From Spartobacteria bacterium (GTDB lineage: Bacteria > Verrucomicrobiota > Verrucomicrobiia > Chthoniobacterales > UBA10450), in NCBI GenBank assembly GCA_003134785.1, contig PLCN01000017.1:124001-188000 (forward strand): a stretch of DNA of 64,000 nucleotides. The letters run 5' to 3'. The notes beneath the pieces are model-generated. The model saw nothing but the letters and a program-made list of their open reading frames with translations. It was not told the DNA's origin and did not search any database. A program made the translations under genes and the position numbers. Below, one piece after another: positions 36,458 through 44,608 of the stretch (its first letter is position 1; each line of letters opens with the position of its first letter).

Positions 36458-37750
36458 GTCGTCTTGCTCCGGCTCCGATAACAGCTCGGGCAAGAGCGGC
36501 TGCGGATTTGTCGGAGATTCTTCCACGTCGCGCAGCTTCTTCGTGATGGCGCGAGAGCGCACCGCGACTTTTTCCATGTCGCTCGACGCCTGATCGAGCT
36601 TCTCTTTCACCTTGGACAGCGAATCGCCGAACTTCCCGAATTCATTTTTCACTGCCGCGAGCAAATTCCAGACTTCACTCGATCGCTTCTGAATGGCCAG
36701 CGTCCGAAATCCCATCTGCAAGCTGTTGAGTAACGCCGCGAGCGTCGTGGGTCCCGCGAAGACAACCCGGCAATCGCGCTGCACCTGCTCGACCAAGCCG
36801 ACGCGCCGGATCGCTTCGGCATAGAGTCCTTCCGTCGGCAGGAACATGACGGCGAAGTCGGTGGTCTTCGGCGGGTTGATATACTTCGCGCAAATATCTT
36901 TCGCGCTCTTCTTCAACTGCGTTTCAAGATTGCGCATCGCAATTTCAGTCCCGGGCAAATCGGCCGTATCCTGCGCTGCCACCAGCCGGTGATAATCTTC
37001 GACCGGAAATTTCGCGTCGATCGGCAACCAAACCGCCGCGCCATCTTCATCGCCGGGGAGTTTGATCGCGAAATCGACCATCTCGCCGGTTTCGTCGCGT
37101 GTCCTCACATTCCGCGCGAACTGGTCGGCCGTGAGTAATTGCTCAAGCAACGCGCCGAGCTGCACCTCGCCCCAACCGCCGCGCGTTTTCACATTCGTAA
37201 GCACGCGCTGCAATCCACCGACGTCACTCGCGAGCTGTTGCATCGCGCCGAGTCCCTGGTGCACCTGCTCGAGGCGCTCGCTCACGAGCTTGAACGATTC
37301 GCTTAACCTTTTCTCGAGCGTGCCCTGCAGTTTTTCGTCGACCGTTGCGCGCATTTTTTCGAGCTGGCCTGTGTTCTCCTCACGCAATTCCTTCAGCCGC
37401 GAATCCACATTGTCCGTGAGGCGGCGCGCCTGACCGGTGACTTGATCGAGTTGATCGCGAAGCATGCCGCTAATTTCAGTGAGCGACTTCAGCGTTGTGT
37501 CGCTCACGTTTTTTAGCGCGCCGGCGAGTTCCTCGCGTTGCGCTTTGGCCGAGCCGGACGATTCCTCGCGCATCCGCGCAAATTCGTCGCGGAACATTTT
37601 CTCCTGTCGCTCCTGCGCGCGATCGAACATCTCGAGTCGCTTGAGGAATTCCGCGTCGTCCGTCCGGCCACGCCGCGCCAGCACGAAAATCAGCGCTGCT
37701 ATTCCCGCGCCTGAGATCAATCCAATCAGGGCGTAGAGTTGCGGGTTCAC
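36452..37750 (-). CDS. rmuC: DNA recombination protein RmuC
   Basis: 432 residues. One N-terminal transmembrane helix (LYALIGLISGAGIAALIFVL), then a long coiled coil to about residue 165 (many heptad-like Leu, Glu and Arg residues). The conserved RmuC domain with a PD-(D/E)XK-like fold follows: TRGGWGEVQLGALLEQLL, WLPIDAKFPVEDYHRL, and FLPTEGLYAEAI. Limits sequence inversion at repeats in E. coli. The stop codon TAG lies inside a CTGTAGC hairpin repeat. Confidence 0.93.
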   Translation of the reverse strand: MNPQLYALIGLISGAGIAALIFVLARRGRTDDAEFLKRLEMFDRAQERQEKMFRDEFARMREESSGSAKAQREELAGALKNVSDTTLKSLTEISGMLRDQLDQVTGQARRLTDNVDSRLKELREENTGQLEKMRATVDEKLQGTLEKRLSESFKLVSERLEQVHQGLGAMQQLASDVGGLQRVLTNVKTRGGWGEVQLGALLEQLLTADQFARNVRTRDETGEMVDFAIKLPGDEDGAAVWLPIDAKFPVEDYHRLVAAQDTADLPGTEIAMRNLETQLKKSAKDICAKYINPPKTTDFAVMFLPTEGLYAEAIRRVGLVEQVQRDCRVVFAGPTTLAALLNSLQMGFRTLAIQKRSSEVWNLLAAVKNEFGKFGDSLSKVKEKLDQASSDMEKVAVRSRAITKKLRDVEESPTNPQPLLPELLSEPEQDDL

Positions 37751-37833
37751 TCACTGCGACTACCAGATGCCGGAAGGCTATTCAAGTATCGGGGGTTCCG
37801 CGCGGTATCTCGATTACCCAAATGTAGAGGCGC

Positions 37834-39753
37834 CTACTGCAAATTGTACGCTTCCACCACTGCAATCCCGACCGTGTCATTCTTACCGCGCACAATGGCG
37901 GTGTAACTCCCGGCGGAAAGCGTAGTCACGATTACCGATTCACGCGGATCACTCGGTGAGAACCCATTCGGAATCTCATTCGTGTTCGAAGCCTCCTGCC
38001 AGTTGTCATTCGTGCCGACGGAGGCGCCATTGCTGTTGACCAGGTCGAGTGTCGGATCCTGCAACGCATTCGCGATCCCGGCAGTTTGCAGCGATGGACC
38101 GATCGCGCGCACGATGAATTTCGCGCTCCCACCCGTCACGATCAGTCCGCCGATCATCGCGTTGTCTCCAGTCTCGACGAAGCCGCGCGTGCTGATGTTC
38201 GCCAACTTTGAATTCGCGCTCAGCGTCAGATCGTAAGCTTCCACGATCCCGACGCCGGTCTGCCCCTGCGCTCCTCTGACCACGGCGGTGTAGCTGCCGG
38301 GCGCCAGGGTGGTCACGATGACAGATTCATGCGCGTCGCCGGGGGCGAATCCGTTCGGGATCTCATTCGCATTGGACGCCTCTTGCCAATTATCGTTGGT
38401 GGCAATGACCGCGCCGGTGCCGTCATGCAGTTCCAAGAAAGGATCGGTGAGCGCACCCTGCACGCCAGCGTTCCCCAGCGTGGGACCCATTCCGCGGATG
38501 ATAATCTTCTTAGACTCAGTGCCGGTGATAATGAATCCGCCGATCATCGCGTTATCGCCCGTGCCCACGCGCATTCTCGTCGAGATATTGCCGAGGGTGA
38601 CCGGCTGAGCTGGCGCGGAGGTTCGCGACCATGTGGGCGTTCCGTTGCCGTTGTCGCGTAGTTGAGTCAACCCGGTGCCGTTGACATTCACCACATAGAT
38701 TTGGTTTGTCTCGGGCCGACCTTGTTGGAGCAAGCCGACCACGCCGCTGTCGACCTGCAGCGCGAGATCGAAAACCAATTGGGTGCCATCGGGCGACCAA
38801 TCGAGCGTGGTCACATATCTGCCGGCCGGAAAGGTAATCACTGGCGTGTCAGCCCCGTTGCTCAGGTTAAGGATGTGGATCGATTGAATGTCGGGATCAG
38901 GATTGAGCGAGGTAAGTAGCGCGTGTGATTGAAACGAGCGCACGTAAGCGAGACCGACGCCGTTCGGCGAAAACTTCGGCTGGTAATCGTGCTCGGTCCA
39001 AAAAACGCCGGTCGAGATATCGGCATCGGCGCGCGGGGCTGTGACTTGATGGGCATGGCCTTGCAGAACAGCGGCGTTGACCGGATCGATCAGGAAGATC
39101 GCGGTAGTTTCACCAGGACCGCCCCCGCTCAAGAATGGCGCGCTCGATTCGAGCGGCGCGGCGAGTACATTTTGCGTCGGCGACCAATCCACACCTTCGC
39201 CGCCGTGGTGTTTTCCATTGCGTCCTTTGTCGGTGTGCACCTGGATCGGATTGGCCGCGCCAGTTAAGGAATGAATTTCGAGGACCGGCAAATCGACCAC
39301 GCCACTGCCGCCGCTGGTCTCCGTGCCGCCCGTCTCAGCGATGGAAAAAGTCGCGATGGCGCTGCGGTCTGGAGAGAACGCTTTGTAGTAGGGGAAGGTG
39401 TAACTCAGCGCCACGCTGGCCGGGTCGATCAGGTCATGATAATCGGTGAGTTTTTGGGTACCGCCCGTGGCCCGGCTAACCGAATACACATTCTGAGTGT
39501 GCACACCTGGAAGAGCGGGATCGGACGCCGTGACGGCGAGCAGCGCTCCGTCACGCGACCACACGGGCAAGCCAGCGTTGGAAAATGGGACTGGAATGGA
39601 AACGTCGCCGCTGCCATCCCCGTTCATCTGATGCAACTGGAGCGTTCCGTTTTGGCCGACGCTGACGTAGGCGATCTGCGCCGTTAACGGGCCGGCTAGT
39701 CCCAGAAGAATAAGCAATAAAAAGATGGTTGTGTGTGGTAAGCCTTTTTTCAT
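37834..39753 (-). CDS. Secreted PD40-type beta-propeller protein with paired NISTR modules
   Basis: 639 residues with a signal peptide (IFLLLILLGLAGPLTAQIAY). The N-terminal 390 residues look like a TolB/WD40-type (PD40) propeller (LPVWSRDGALLAVTASDPAL; TTLDWSPDGTQLVFDLALQV). Two C-terminal modules of about 120 residues follow; both open with NISTR + GTGDNAMIGGFI or ETGDNAMIGGLI and close with VEAYDL or VEAYNL. Both modules contain the triplet NDNW. Surface or periplasmic location inferred. Paralogous tails occur in two other proteins here. Confidence 0.87.
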   Translation of the reverse strand: MKKGLPHTTIFLLLILLGLAGPLTAQIAYVSVGQNGTLQLHQMNGDGSGDVSIPVPFSNAGLPVWSRDGALLAVTASDPALPGVHTQNVYSVSRATGGTQKLTDYHDLIDPASVALSYTFPYYKAFSPDRSAIATFSIAETGGTETSGGSGVVDLPVLEIHSLTGAANPIQVHTDKGRNGKHHGGEGVDWSPTQNVLAAPLESSAPFLSGGGPGETTAIFLIDPVNAAVLQGHAHQVTAPRADADISTGVFWTEHDYQPKFSPNGVGLAYVRSFQSHALLTSLNPDPDIQSIHILNLSNGADTPVITFPAGRYVTTLDWSPDGTQLVFDLALQVDSGVVGLLQQGRPETNQIYVVNVNGTGLTQLRDNGNGTPTWSRTSAPAQPVTLGNISTRMRVGTGDNAMIGGFIITGTESKKIIIRGMGPTLGNAGVQGALTDPFLELHDGTGAVIATNDNWQEASNANEIPNGFAPGDAHESVIVTTLAPGSYTAVVRGAQGQTGVGIVEAYDLTLSANSKLANISTRGFVETGDNAMIGGLIVTGGSAKFIVRAIGPSLQTAGIANALQDPTLDLVNSNGASVGTNDNWQEASNTNEIPNGFSPSDPRESVIVTTLSAGSYTAIVRGKNDTVGIAVVEAYNLQ

Positions 39754-39878
39754 AATTCGCCTTCACCGAAACAAAGCGAGATCCCAGACCAGAAGGGGCC
39801 AAATTTTTTCGCAACCGCGGGGCGTCGGCGCGAGTAGACAGGCGAAGTCGGGGAGCGGCGGCCTCCAGCCCGCCGAAA

Positions 39879-40203
39879 TCACTGCACGTTGTAAACTTCC
39901 ACGAGACCCACTCCCGTCGTATTCCCAGCACCGCGCACGATGGCGGTGTAGTTACCCGACGCGAGTGTCTCAACCAGCGCCGCTTCGCGAATGTCGTCGG
40001 GCTGAAGGCCTGTAGCTTCGATCTCGGTTTGCTGGGAGTCCTTCCAATTATTGTTGGAGCGGAGCACATCGCCGTTCGAGTTCACTAAATCGAGCGTGGG
40101 ATCCTGCAGCGCACCGGCGATGCCGAAGTTGCTCAGACTTGGTCCAAATCGCGCGCACGACAACTCTTGTGCTCGCGCCTCCGTCGGGCCCGACGATCAA
40201 CTC
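39879..40203 (-). pseudogene. Decayed copy of a C-terminal NISTR module
   Basis: The minus strand first reads LIVGPDGGASTRVVVRAI. Then, after a one-base frameshift (an extra T in GCGATTTGGACC), it continues GPSLSNFGIAGALQDPTLDL through to VVEVYNVQ-type ending VGLVEVYNVQ and stop. This matches the last module of the SBBP protein next door (GPAGGTATTVVVRAIGPSLV, FGISGALQDPTLEL). The 5' part of the module is missing. An ATG within the remnant opens a 94-residue frame that is probably not a real gene. Confidence 0.8.
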
Positions 40204-40218
40204 ATCGAATTACCAGGT

Positions 40219-43200
40219 TCATTCCACGTTATAAATTTCGACGAGACCTATTCCGGTAGAGTTCCCACTGCCACGAATAATGGCCGTATAGTTGCCGGGC
40301 GCCAGCACACGGTAGAGCACACTCTCGCGTTGATCGCCGGGTTGGAGTGACTGGGGAATTTTACCTTGGTTGGTATCGTCCATCCAGTTGTCGTTAAAGG
40401 CGATGGCATCGCCGTTCCCATTATGCAGTTCCAGCGTCGGGTCCTGCAACGCTCCGCTTATGCCAAAGTTGACCAGGCTTGGCCCGATGGCGCGCACTAC
40501 CACCGTCGTTGCAGTGCCACCCGCGGGACCGATGATAAAACCACCGATCATCACATTATCACCGGTATCGACAAAACCTCTGGTCGCAATGTTCCCGAAT
40601 TTCGACTGCGCGGCCTGGTTCAGGTCATAGGCTTGCACAACCCCAATCCCCGTGGCATTGCCTTTGCCCCGCAGGATTGCCGTGTAACTCCCCGGATCGA
40701 GCGTGCGCACGATCGCCGATTCCAAGTCGTTACTCGGTTGCAAACCTGTAGCCTCGATCTCGGCCTGCGACTCTTTCCAGTTATCGTTCATCTGAAGCAA
40801 GGTGTCGCCTTGGTATAACTCCAGGGTCGGATCTGAAAGCGAACCGCTAAAGAACTGCGCCAGCGATGGACCTATTCCCAGAATAAGGACCTTCTTGGCT
40901 TCGGTTCCAGTGATGATAAAGCCGCCGATAAGAATATTATCCTCCGTCTGCACCGGAAGACGGGTCGCGATGTTCAAGAGTTGGTCCGCCGGAGCGGTGG
41001 CAGAGAAATCGAACTTCGCTACGAAGACATCATTCCCATCGTGGTAAGGGGTCTGAAAGGCACCGGGCGTGGTCGGAAAGTCCGTCGACTCAGTAGCTCC
41101 GGCAACATAGGCATGGCCCGAATCGTCCACCGCGACACCGGCATACCCGTCATCAAATTTGCTGCCCCCGAGGTAAGTCGAGTAAACGAGATCCGATCCG
41201 TCGGGCTTGAGCTTCGTGAGGAATACGTCATCAAAGCCCGCGCGCTTGGTCTGGTACGCATCGGGGGTGGTTGGAAAGAAATCCGAGTCGGTATATCCAG
41301 TGATATAAGCGTTGCCGGTAGCGTCCACCGCGATTCCGAACGCGTCGTCCGCATCGTCGCCCCCATTTAAATCAACGCCACACAGATAGGTCGAGTAAAC
41401 CAGTGCCGTTCCATCGGCGTTCAGCTTGGTCACGAAGGCATCGCTAAAGCCGCCGCAGTAACCCTTCCTAAAGGAACCGAAGGTGGTTGGGTAGTTACTC
41501 GATTGCGTTCGACCCGCGAGATAAGCATTCCCAGAAGCATCCACTGCGATAGCGCGGCCGTCGGTGCCGCCAAAGGCCGATCCGCCCAGAAAAGTCGAGT
41601 AGACGAGGGCCGTTCCATCCGCGTTAAACTTCGCGGCAACGGCGCTCCGAAACCCAGGGTAAGTGGTCCGAAAGGCACCCGGGGTGACGGGAAAGTCTGC
41701 CGAGCCGGTAGATCCGGTGACGTAAGCATTACTCGAAACGTCGACCGCGATGCCACCTCCTTGTTCAAGCTCGGTTCCGCCGAGATAGGTGGAGTAAACG
41801 AGCCCACTTCCACCCGGATTGAGCTTCGTGACAAAGAGTGTTTTCGGATTAATTGCGTTGTTGGCGTTGTTCGTTGTCTGAAAGGCGCCTGGGGTAGTCG
41901 GAAAGTCATGTGAGTATGTAGTTCCGGTGATACAAGCATTACCGGAAGAGTCAACCGCGATGCCAGTTGCGGCGTCACCGCCTGTAATACCCTGAAAGCC
42001 AGGATTGCCGGTCCCGCCGAGATAAGTCGAGTAAACGAGCGCTGTCCCACTCGGATTGAGCTTCGTGATAAAGGCGTTGCTGCCGAAGCCTCCATAAGTG
42101 TTTTGAAAGGCGCCTGGAGTAGTTGGAAAAGACGGAGAGCCGGTGACTCCCGCGATGTAAGCGTTGCCCGAAGCGTCCACCGCGATCGCAGTCGCATCGC
42201 CCCCGCCCAAATATGTCGAATAGACGAGCGCTGTCCCGCTCGGATTCAGCTTAGTCACAAAGGTGCAGCTAGAGCCGGGGTAAGTCGCCTGATAGGCGTC
42301 TGCGGTCGTTGGGAAATCAGGAGAATTAGTAAACCCGGTGATGTAAGCATTGCCCGCCGTATCCACCGCGATGGCAGACCCCCCGTCACCACCAATGTTA
42401 CTACCCTTGCCGGCCCCGCTTCCGCCGAGGTAAGTGGAGTAGACTAGGCTCGGATCAATTACCAGAGGCTTCGTCGTATCGTAACGTGCTATTTCGAATC
42501 CGATTTTCCTGCCCAGCTGCTTGACATACCGTCCTGAGATCATGCGATGCGTACCGTTAACTTCCTGGTAGATCTGTGGCCGATGCTGCCGCAGCACGCC
42601 TAGCGAAGTATGCAGCAGCAAATCACCGCTAGCCTCCTCGACTTCCACTTCCTTCGCGCCGCCAAACAGTAGAGATATTTGTTCCCAGCTTGCTCCTGGC
42701 GCCACCACGAAATCGTATTCCAACTGTTGCTGGTTCCCGTAATAGATCAGGTCAATGCCCGGATAAACTTCCGAGTAGCGGACGCGTCCGTACGTCGGTA
42801 CATTCGCGCGCCAATTGTTGGGGTCGTTGCCGATGAAGTAGTTCGCCTTCCCCGCCATTTCCTCCACGCCCGTGACCGCTGCCCTTGCGTTTCCGCCCAC
42901 AAGTTTCATCCGTAGCACTGCCTGCGACTCCGAACGCGCAATCTCGGAATCGTGACCGCGGCGTGACATGACGAAAACAGACTCTGTTGGCGTGAGAAAC
43001 AACGAGTAGCCCGCACCGCGCGCCATGAACTTAACACGTTCGTCGGTCTGACCGGCGTTGGCTTGAAACATCATCGGCAGCCTTCCATAAGTCGCTGCGG
43101 CATGTGTTCGCGTCGCCGCGCCCGGATCGTTGGCGGATCGTTGCAAGGACGCAGTTACCGTATTCGTATTCCGCGAAGTCGCGGCTGAATATGTGTCATG

Positions 43201-43326
43201 CTTCCGCGCACGATCAGAGGACGACAGCGCGCTGAGCAACATTGTCAGACCCATGGCTAGGAGGGACAAAACGATCAGTTGACGCGTGCGGCGCGTGGAG
43301 AAGGTAAATTTGAATAAGTGCTTCAT
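40219..43326 (-). CDS. Large secreted SBBP beta-propeller protein with paired NISTR modules
   Basis: 1035 residues from the ATG at 43324-43326 (MKHLFKFTFSTRRTRQLIVL), chosen because GGAGG lies 8 bp upstream; an ATG five codons earlier overlaps that site. Order: signal anchor, an N-terminal domain of about 230 residues (FQANAGQTDERVKFMARGAG; YPGIDLIYYGNQQQLEYDFV) of the DUF7948 type, then about ten SBBP repeats (VYSTYLGG followed by AIAVD-x-x-GNAY(I/V)(T/A)G-x-T-x-S-x-(D/N)FPTT). Two C-terminal modules follow (NIATRLPVQTEDNILIGGFI; NIATRGFVDTGDNVMIGGFI). Divergent from an ECF sigma gene that may control it. Confidence 0.9.
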   Translation of the reverse strand: MKHLFKFTFSTRRTRQLIVLSLLAMGLTMLLSALSSSDRARKHDTYSAATSRNTNTVTASLQRSANDPGAATRTHAAATYGRLPMMFQANAGQTDERVKFMARGAGYSLFLTPTESVFVMSRRGHDSEIARSESQAVLRMKLVGGNARAAVTGVEEMAGKANYFIGNDPNNWRANVPTYGRVRYSEVYPGIDLIYYGNQQQLEYDFVVAPGASWEQISLLFGGAKEVEVEEASGDLLLHTSLGVLRQHRPQIYQEVNGTHRMISGRYVKQLGRKIGFEIARYDTTKPLVIDPSLVYSTYLGGSGAGKGSNIGGDGGSAIAVDTAGNAYITGFTNSPDFPTTADAYQATYPGSSCTFVTKLNPSGTALVYSTYLGGGDATAIAVDASGNAYIAGVTGSPSFPTTPGAFQNTYGGFGSNAFITKLNPSGTALVYSTYLGGTGNPGFQGITGGDAATGIAVDSSGNACITGTTYSHDFPTTPGAFQTTNNANNAINPKTLFVTKLNPGGSGLVYSTYLGGTELEQGGGIAVDVSSNAYVTGSTGSADFPVTPGAFRTTYPGFRSAVAAKFNADGTALVYSTFLGGSAFGGTDGRAIAVDASGNAYLAGRTQSSNYPTTFGSFRKGYCGGFSDAFVTKLNADGTALVYSTYLCGVDLNGGDDADDAFGIAVDATGNAYITGYTDSDFFPTTPDAYQTKRAGFDDVFLTKLKPDGSDLVYSTYLGGSKFDDGYAGVAVDDSGHAYVAGATESTDFPTTPGAFQTPYHDGNDVFVAKFDFSATAPADQLLNIATRLPVQTEDNILIGGFIITGTEAKKVLILGIGPSLAQFFSGSLSDPTLELYQGDTLLQMNDNWKESQAEIEATGLQPSNDLESAIVRTLDPGSYTAILRGKGNATGIGVVQAYDLNQAAQSKFGNIATRGFVDTGDNVMIGGFIIGPAGGTATTVVVRAIGPSLVNFGISGALQDPTLELHNGNGDAIAFNDNWMDDTNQGKIPQSLQPGDQRESVLYRVLAPGNYTAIIRGSGNSTGIGLVEIYNVE

Positions 43327-43515
43327 GTTAGTTCCCTCCATGAGGTAAAGCGGGAACCGGGGCGAAAGAGGGCCATCGATTTTCCAACAAATCTATCCAC
43401 GCCGCGCCGCGGCTTGCCGGCTTGGTTTGAAATTGCCCAAGCCTGGCGGCTCTTGTATTCTGCGTTTGGCATCGATAAAGCAGTAGTACGATATGAGCAC
43501 AGAAAGCTTCGAGGC

Positions 43516-44082
43516 ATGATCTCGCTGGCGCCGAGGGAAGAGGTCACTCGAATGCTCATCGATTGGAGCGGTGGCGACCGGCAAGCGCCCGAGAAGCTGA
43601 TGCCGCTCGTCTATGAAGAATTGCGCCAGCTCGCCCGCCAATATCTGCAGCGCGAACGCCCTGATCACACCTTGCAGGCGACCGGCCTTGTCCACGAAGC
43701 GTACCTGCGCCTCGTCGACCAAAGCACCACCACGTGGCAGAACCGCGCTCATTTTTTCGGCGTGGCCGCGCAAGTAATGCGGCGCATCCTGGTCGATTAT
43801 GCCCGTTCCCATCGCGCCGAGAAACGCGGAGGCGGATGGGACAAATTAGCTTTCGACGAAGCGCTCGCGCCTTCCGCCGAGCGCAGCATCGATCTGGTCG
43901 CCCTCGATGACGCGCTAAAAGATTTGCTCGCACTCGATCCCCGCCAGAGCCAGATCGTCGAACTTAGGTTCTTCGGGGGCCTAACGAACGAAGAAGTCGG
44001 CGAGGTGCTCGACGTTTCTCCGCGGACGGTGAAACGCGAATGGAGAATGGCCAAAGCCTGGCTGCGCCGGGAAATAACATGA
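43516..44082 (+). CDS. ECF-type sigma factor of the kinase-associated kind
   Basis: 188 residues from the ATG at 43516 (MISLAPREEVTRMLIDWSGG). Region 2 includes LPLVYEELRQLARQYLQRER-like sequence (actually MPLVYEELRQLARQYLQRER) and TGLVHEAYLRLVDQ. Region 4 is DPRQSQIVELRFFGGLTNEE followed by VGEVLDVSPRTVKREWRMAK. This matches the TIGR02999-type group usually found directly before a Pkn-type kinase gene. Here a GxxExxY gene overlapping by ATGA intervenes. Divergent from the large SBBP gene (189-bp spacer). Confidence 0.92.
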   Translation: MISLAPREEVTRMLIDWSGGDRQAPEKLMPLVYEELRQLARQYLQRERPDHTLQATGLVHEAYLRLVDQSTTTWQNRAHFFGVAAQVMRRILVDYARSHRAEKRGGGWDKLAFDEALAPSAERSIDLVALDDALKDLLALDPRQSQIVELRFFGGLTNEEVGEVLDVSPRTVKREWRMAKAWLRREIT

Positions 44083-44549
44083 AACCACCAATAGACGCGA
44101 ATGAACGCGAATTAATTCTGAAGGAGGAGGTTTATGCTGTGGTAGGGTGCGCGATCGAAGTGCTGAATGTGCGAGGGCATGGACTTCACGAGAAGATCTA
44201 TGAGAATTGCCTTTGCGTGGAGCGCAGGCTGCGAGGCGTTCCTTATAGGCAGCAAGAACATCACCGTGTGATGTACAAAGGCGAGGTCGTAGGAGAATAT
44301 GTTCCCGACCTCGTGGTGGAAGGCAAATTGATCGTGGACACGAAGACCATTGAGCGAATCACAGACCACGAACGAGGACAGATGCTGAATTATCTTCGCA
44401 TTACTGGCCTTCCGGTCGACGTAATCCTGAACTTCAAGCACGCGCGACTGGAGTGGGAGCGACTGGTGCTGACCAAGGAGCTGCGAATGAACTCTAATCA
44501 ATCCCAATTAGAAGGAGCTGACTTCCAAGCTGCGTCGCAACGCCCATGA
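44079..44549 (+). CDS. GxxExxY protein (PD-(D/E)XK nuclease-like)
   Basis: 156 residues from the ATG at 44079, which overlaps the sigma stop as ATGA. It has the family hallmark GLHEKIYENCL (G-x-x-E-x-x-Y), EEVYAVVGCAIEVLNVRGHG before it, and the nuclease-like core GEYVPDLVVEGKLIVDTKTI (PD...D-x-K). The C-terminal part has LNYLRITGLPVDVILNF. Codons 5-12 (IDANEREL) lie within a 17-bp inverted repeat whose partner is 34 bp past the stop. The gene therefore appears to be a mobile cassette placed between an ECF sigma gene and its kinase. Biological role of the family is not established. Confidence 0.88.
   Translation: MKPPIDANERELILKEEVYAVVGCAIEVLNVRGHGLHEKIYENCLCVERRLRGVPYRQQEHHRVMYKGEVVGEYVPDLVVEGKLIVDTKTIERITDHERGQMLNYLRITGLPVDVILNFKHARLEWERLVLTKELRMNSNQSQLEGADFQAASQRP
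44096..44112. repeat. Left 17-bp inverted repeat of the GxxExxY cassette
   Basis: CGCGAATGAACGCGAAT; the exact complement is at 44583-44599. It lies inside the first codons of the GxxExxY gene. Confidence 0.88.
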
Positions 44550-44582
44550 CAGTATCGTTTCTTTTCCTTCCCATTAGCGTCT

Positions 44583-44599
44583 ATTCGCGTTCATTCGCG
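44583..44599. repeat. Right 17-bp inverted repeat of the GxxExxY cassette
   Basis: ATTCGCGTTCATTCGCG, exact complement of 44096-44112. It lies 34 bp past the GxxExxY stop and just before the kinase start. The neighbouring bases (TTAGCGTCT, CGGTTAA) extend the similarity in part. Confidence 0.88.
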
Positions 44600-44608
44600 G
44601 TTAAGTAA

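Noticed and set aside
39879-40163. 94-residue frame as an independent gene
   Set aside because: It begins in the middle of a module also present at the end of the neighbouring SBBP protein, and a frameshift separates it from its missing 5' part; treated as a pseudogene.
43318-43515. Longer ECF sigma frame starting at 43318
   Set aside because: The extra residues overlap the start and promoter region of the divergent SBBP gene and resemble no sigma N-terminus; the ATG at 43516 gives the family-typical start.
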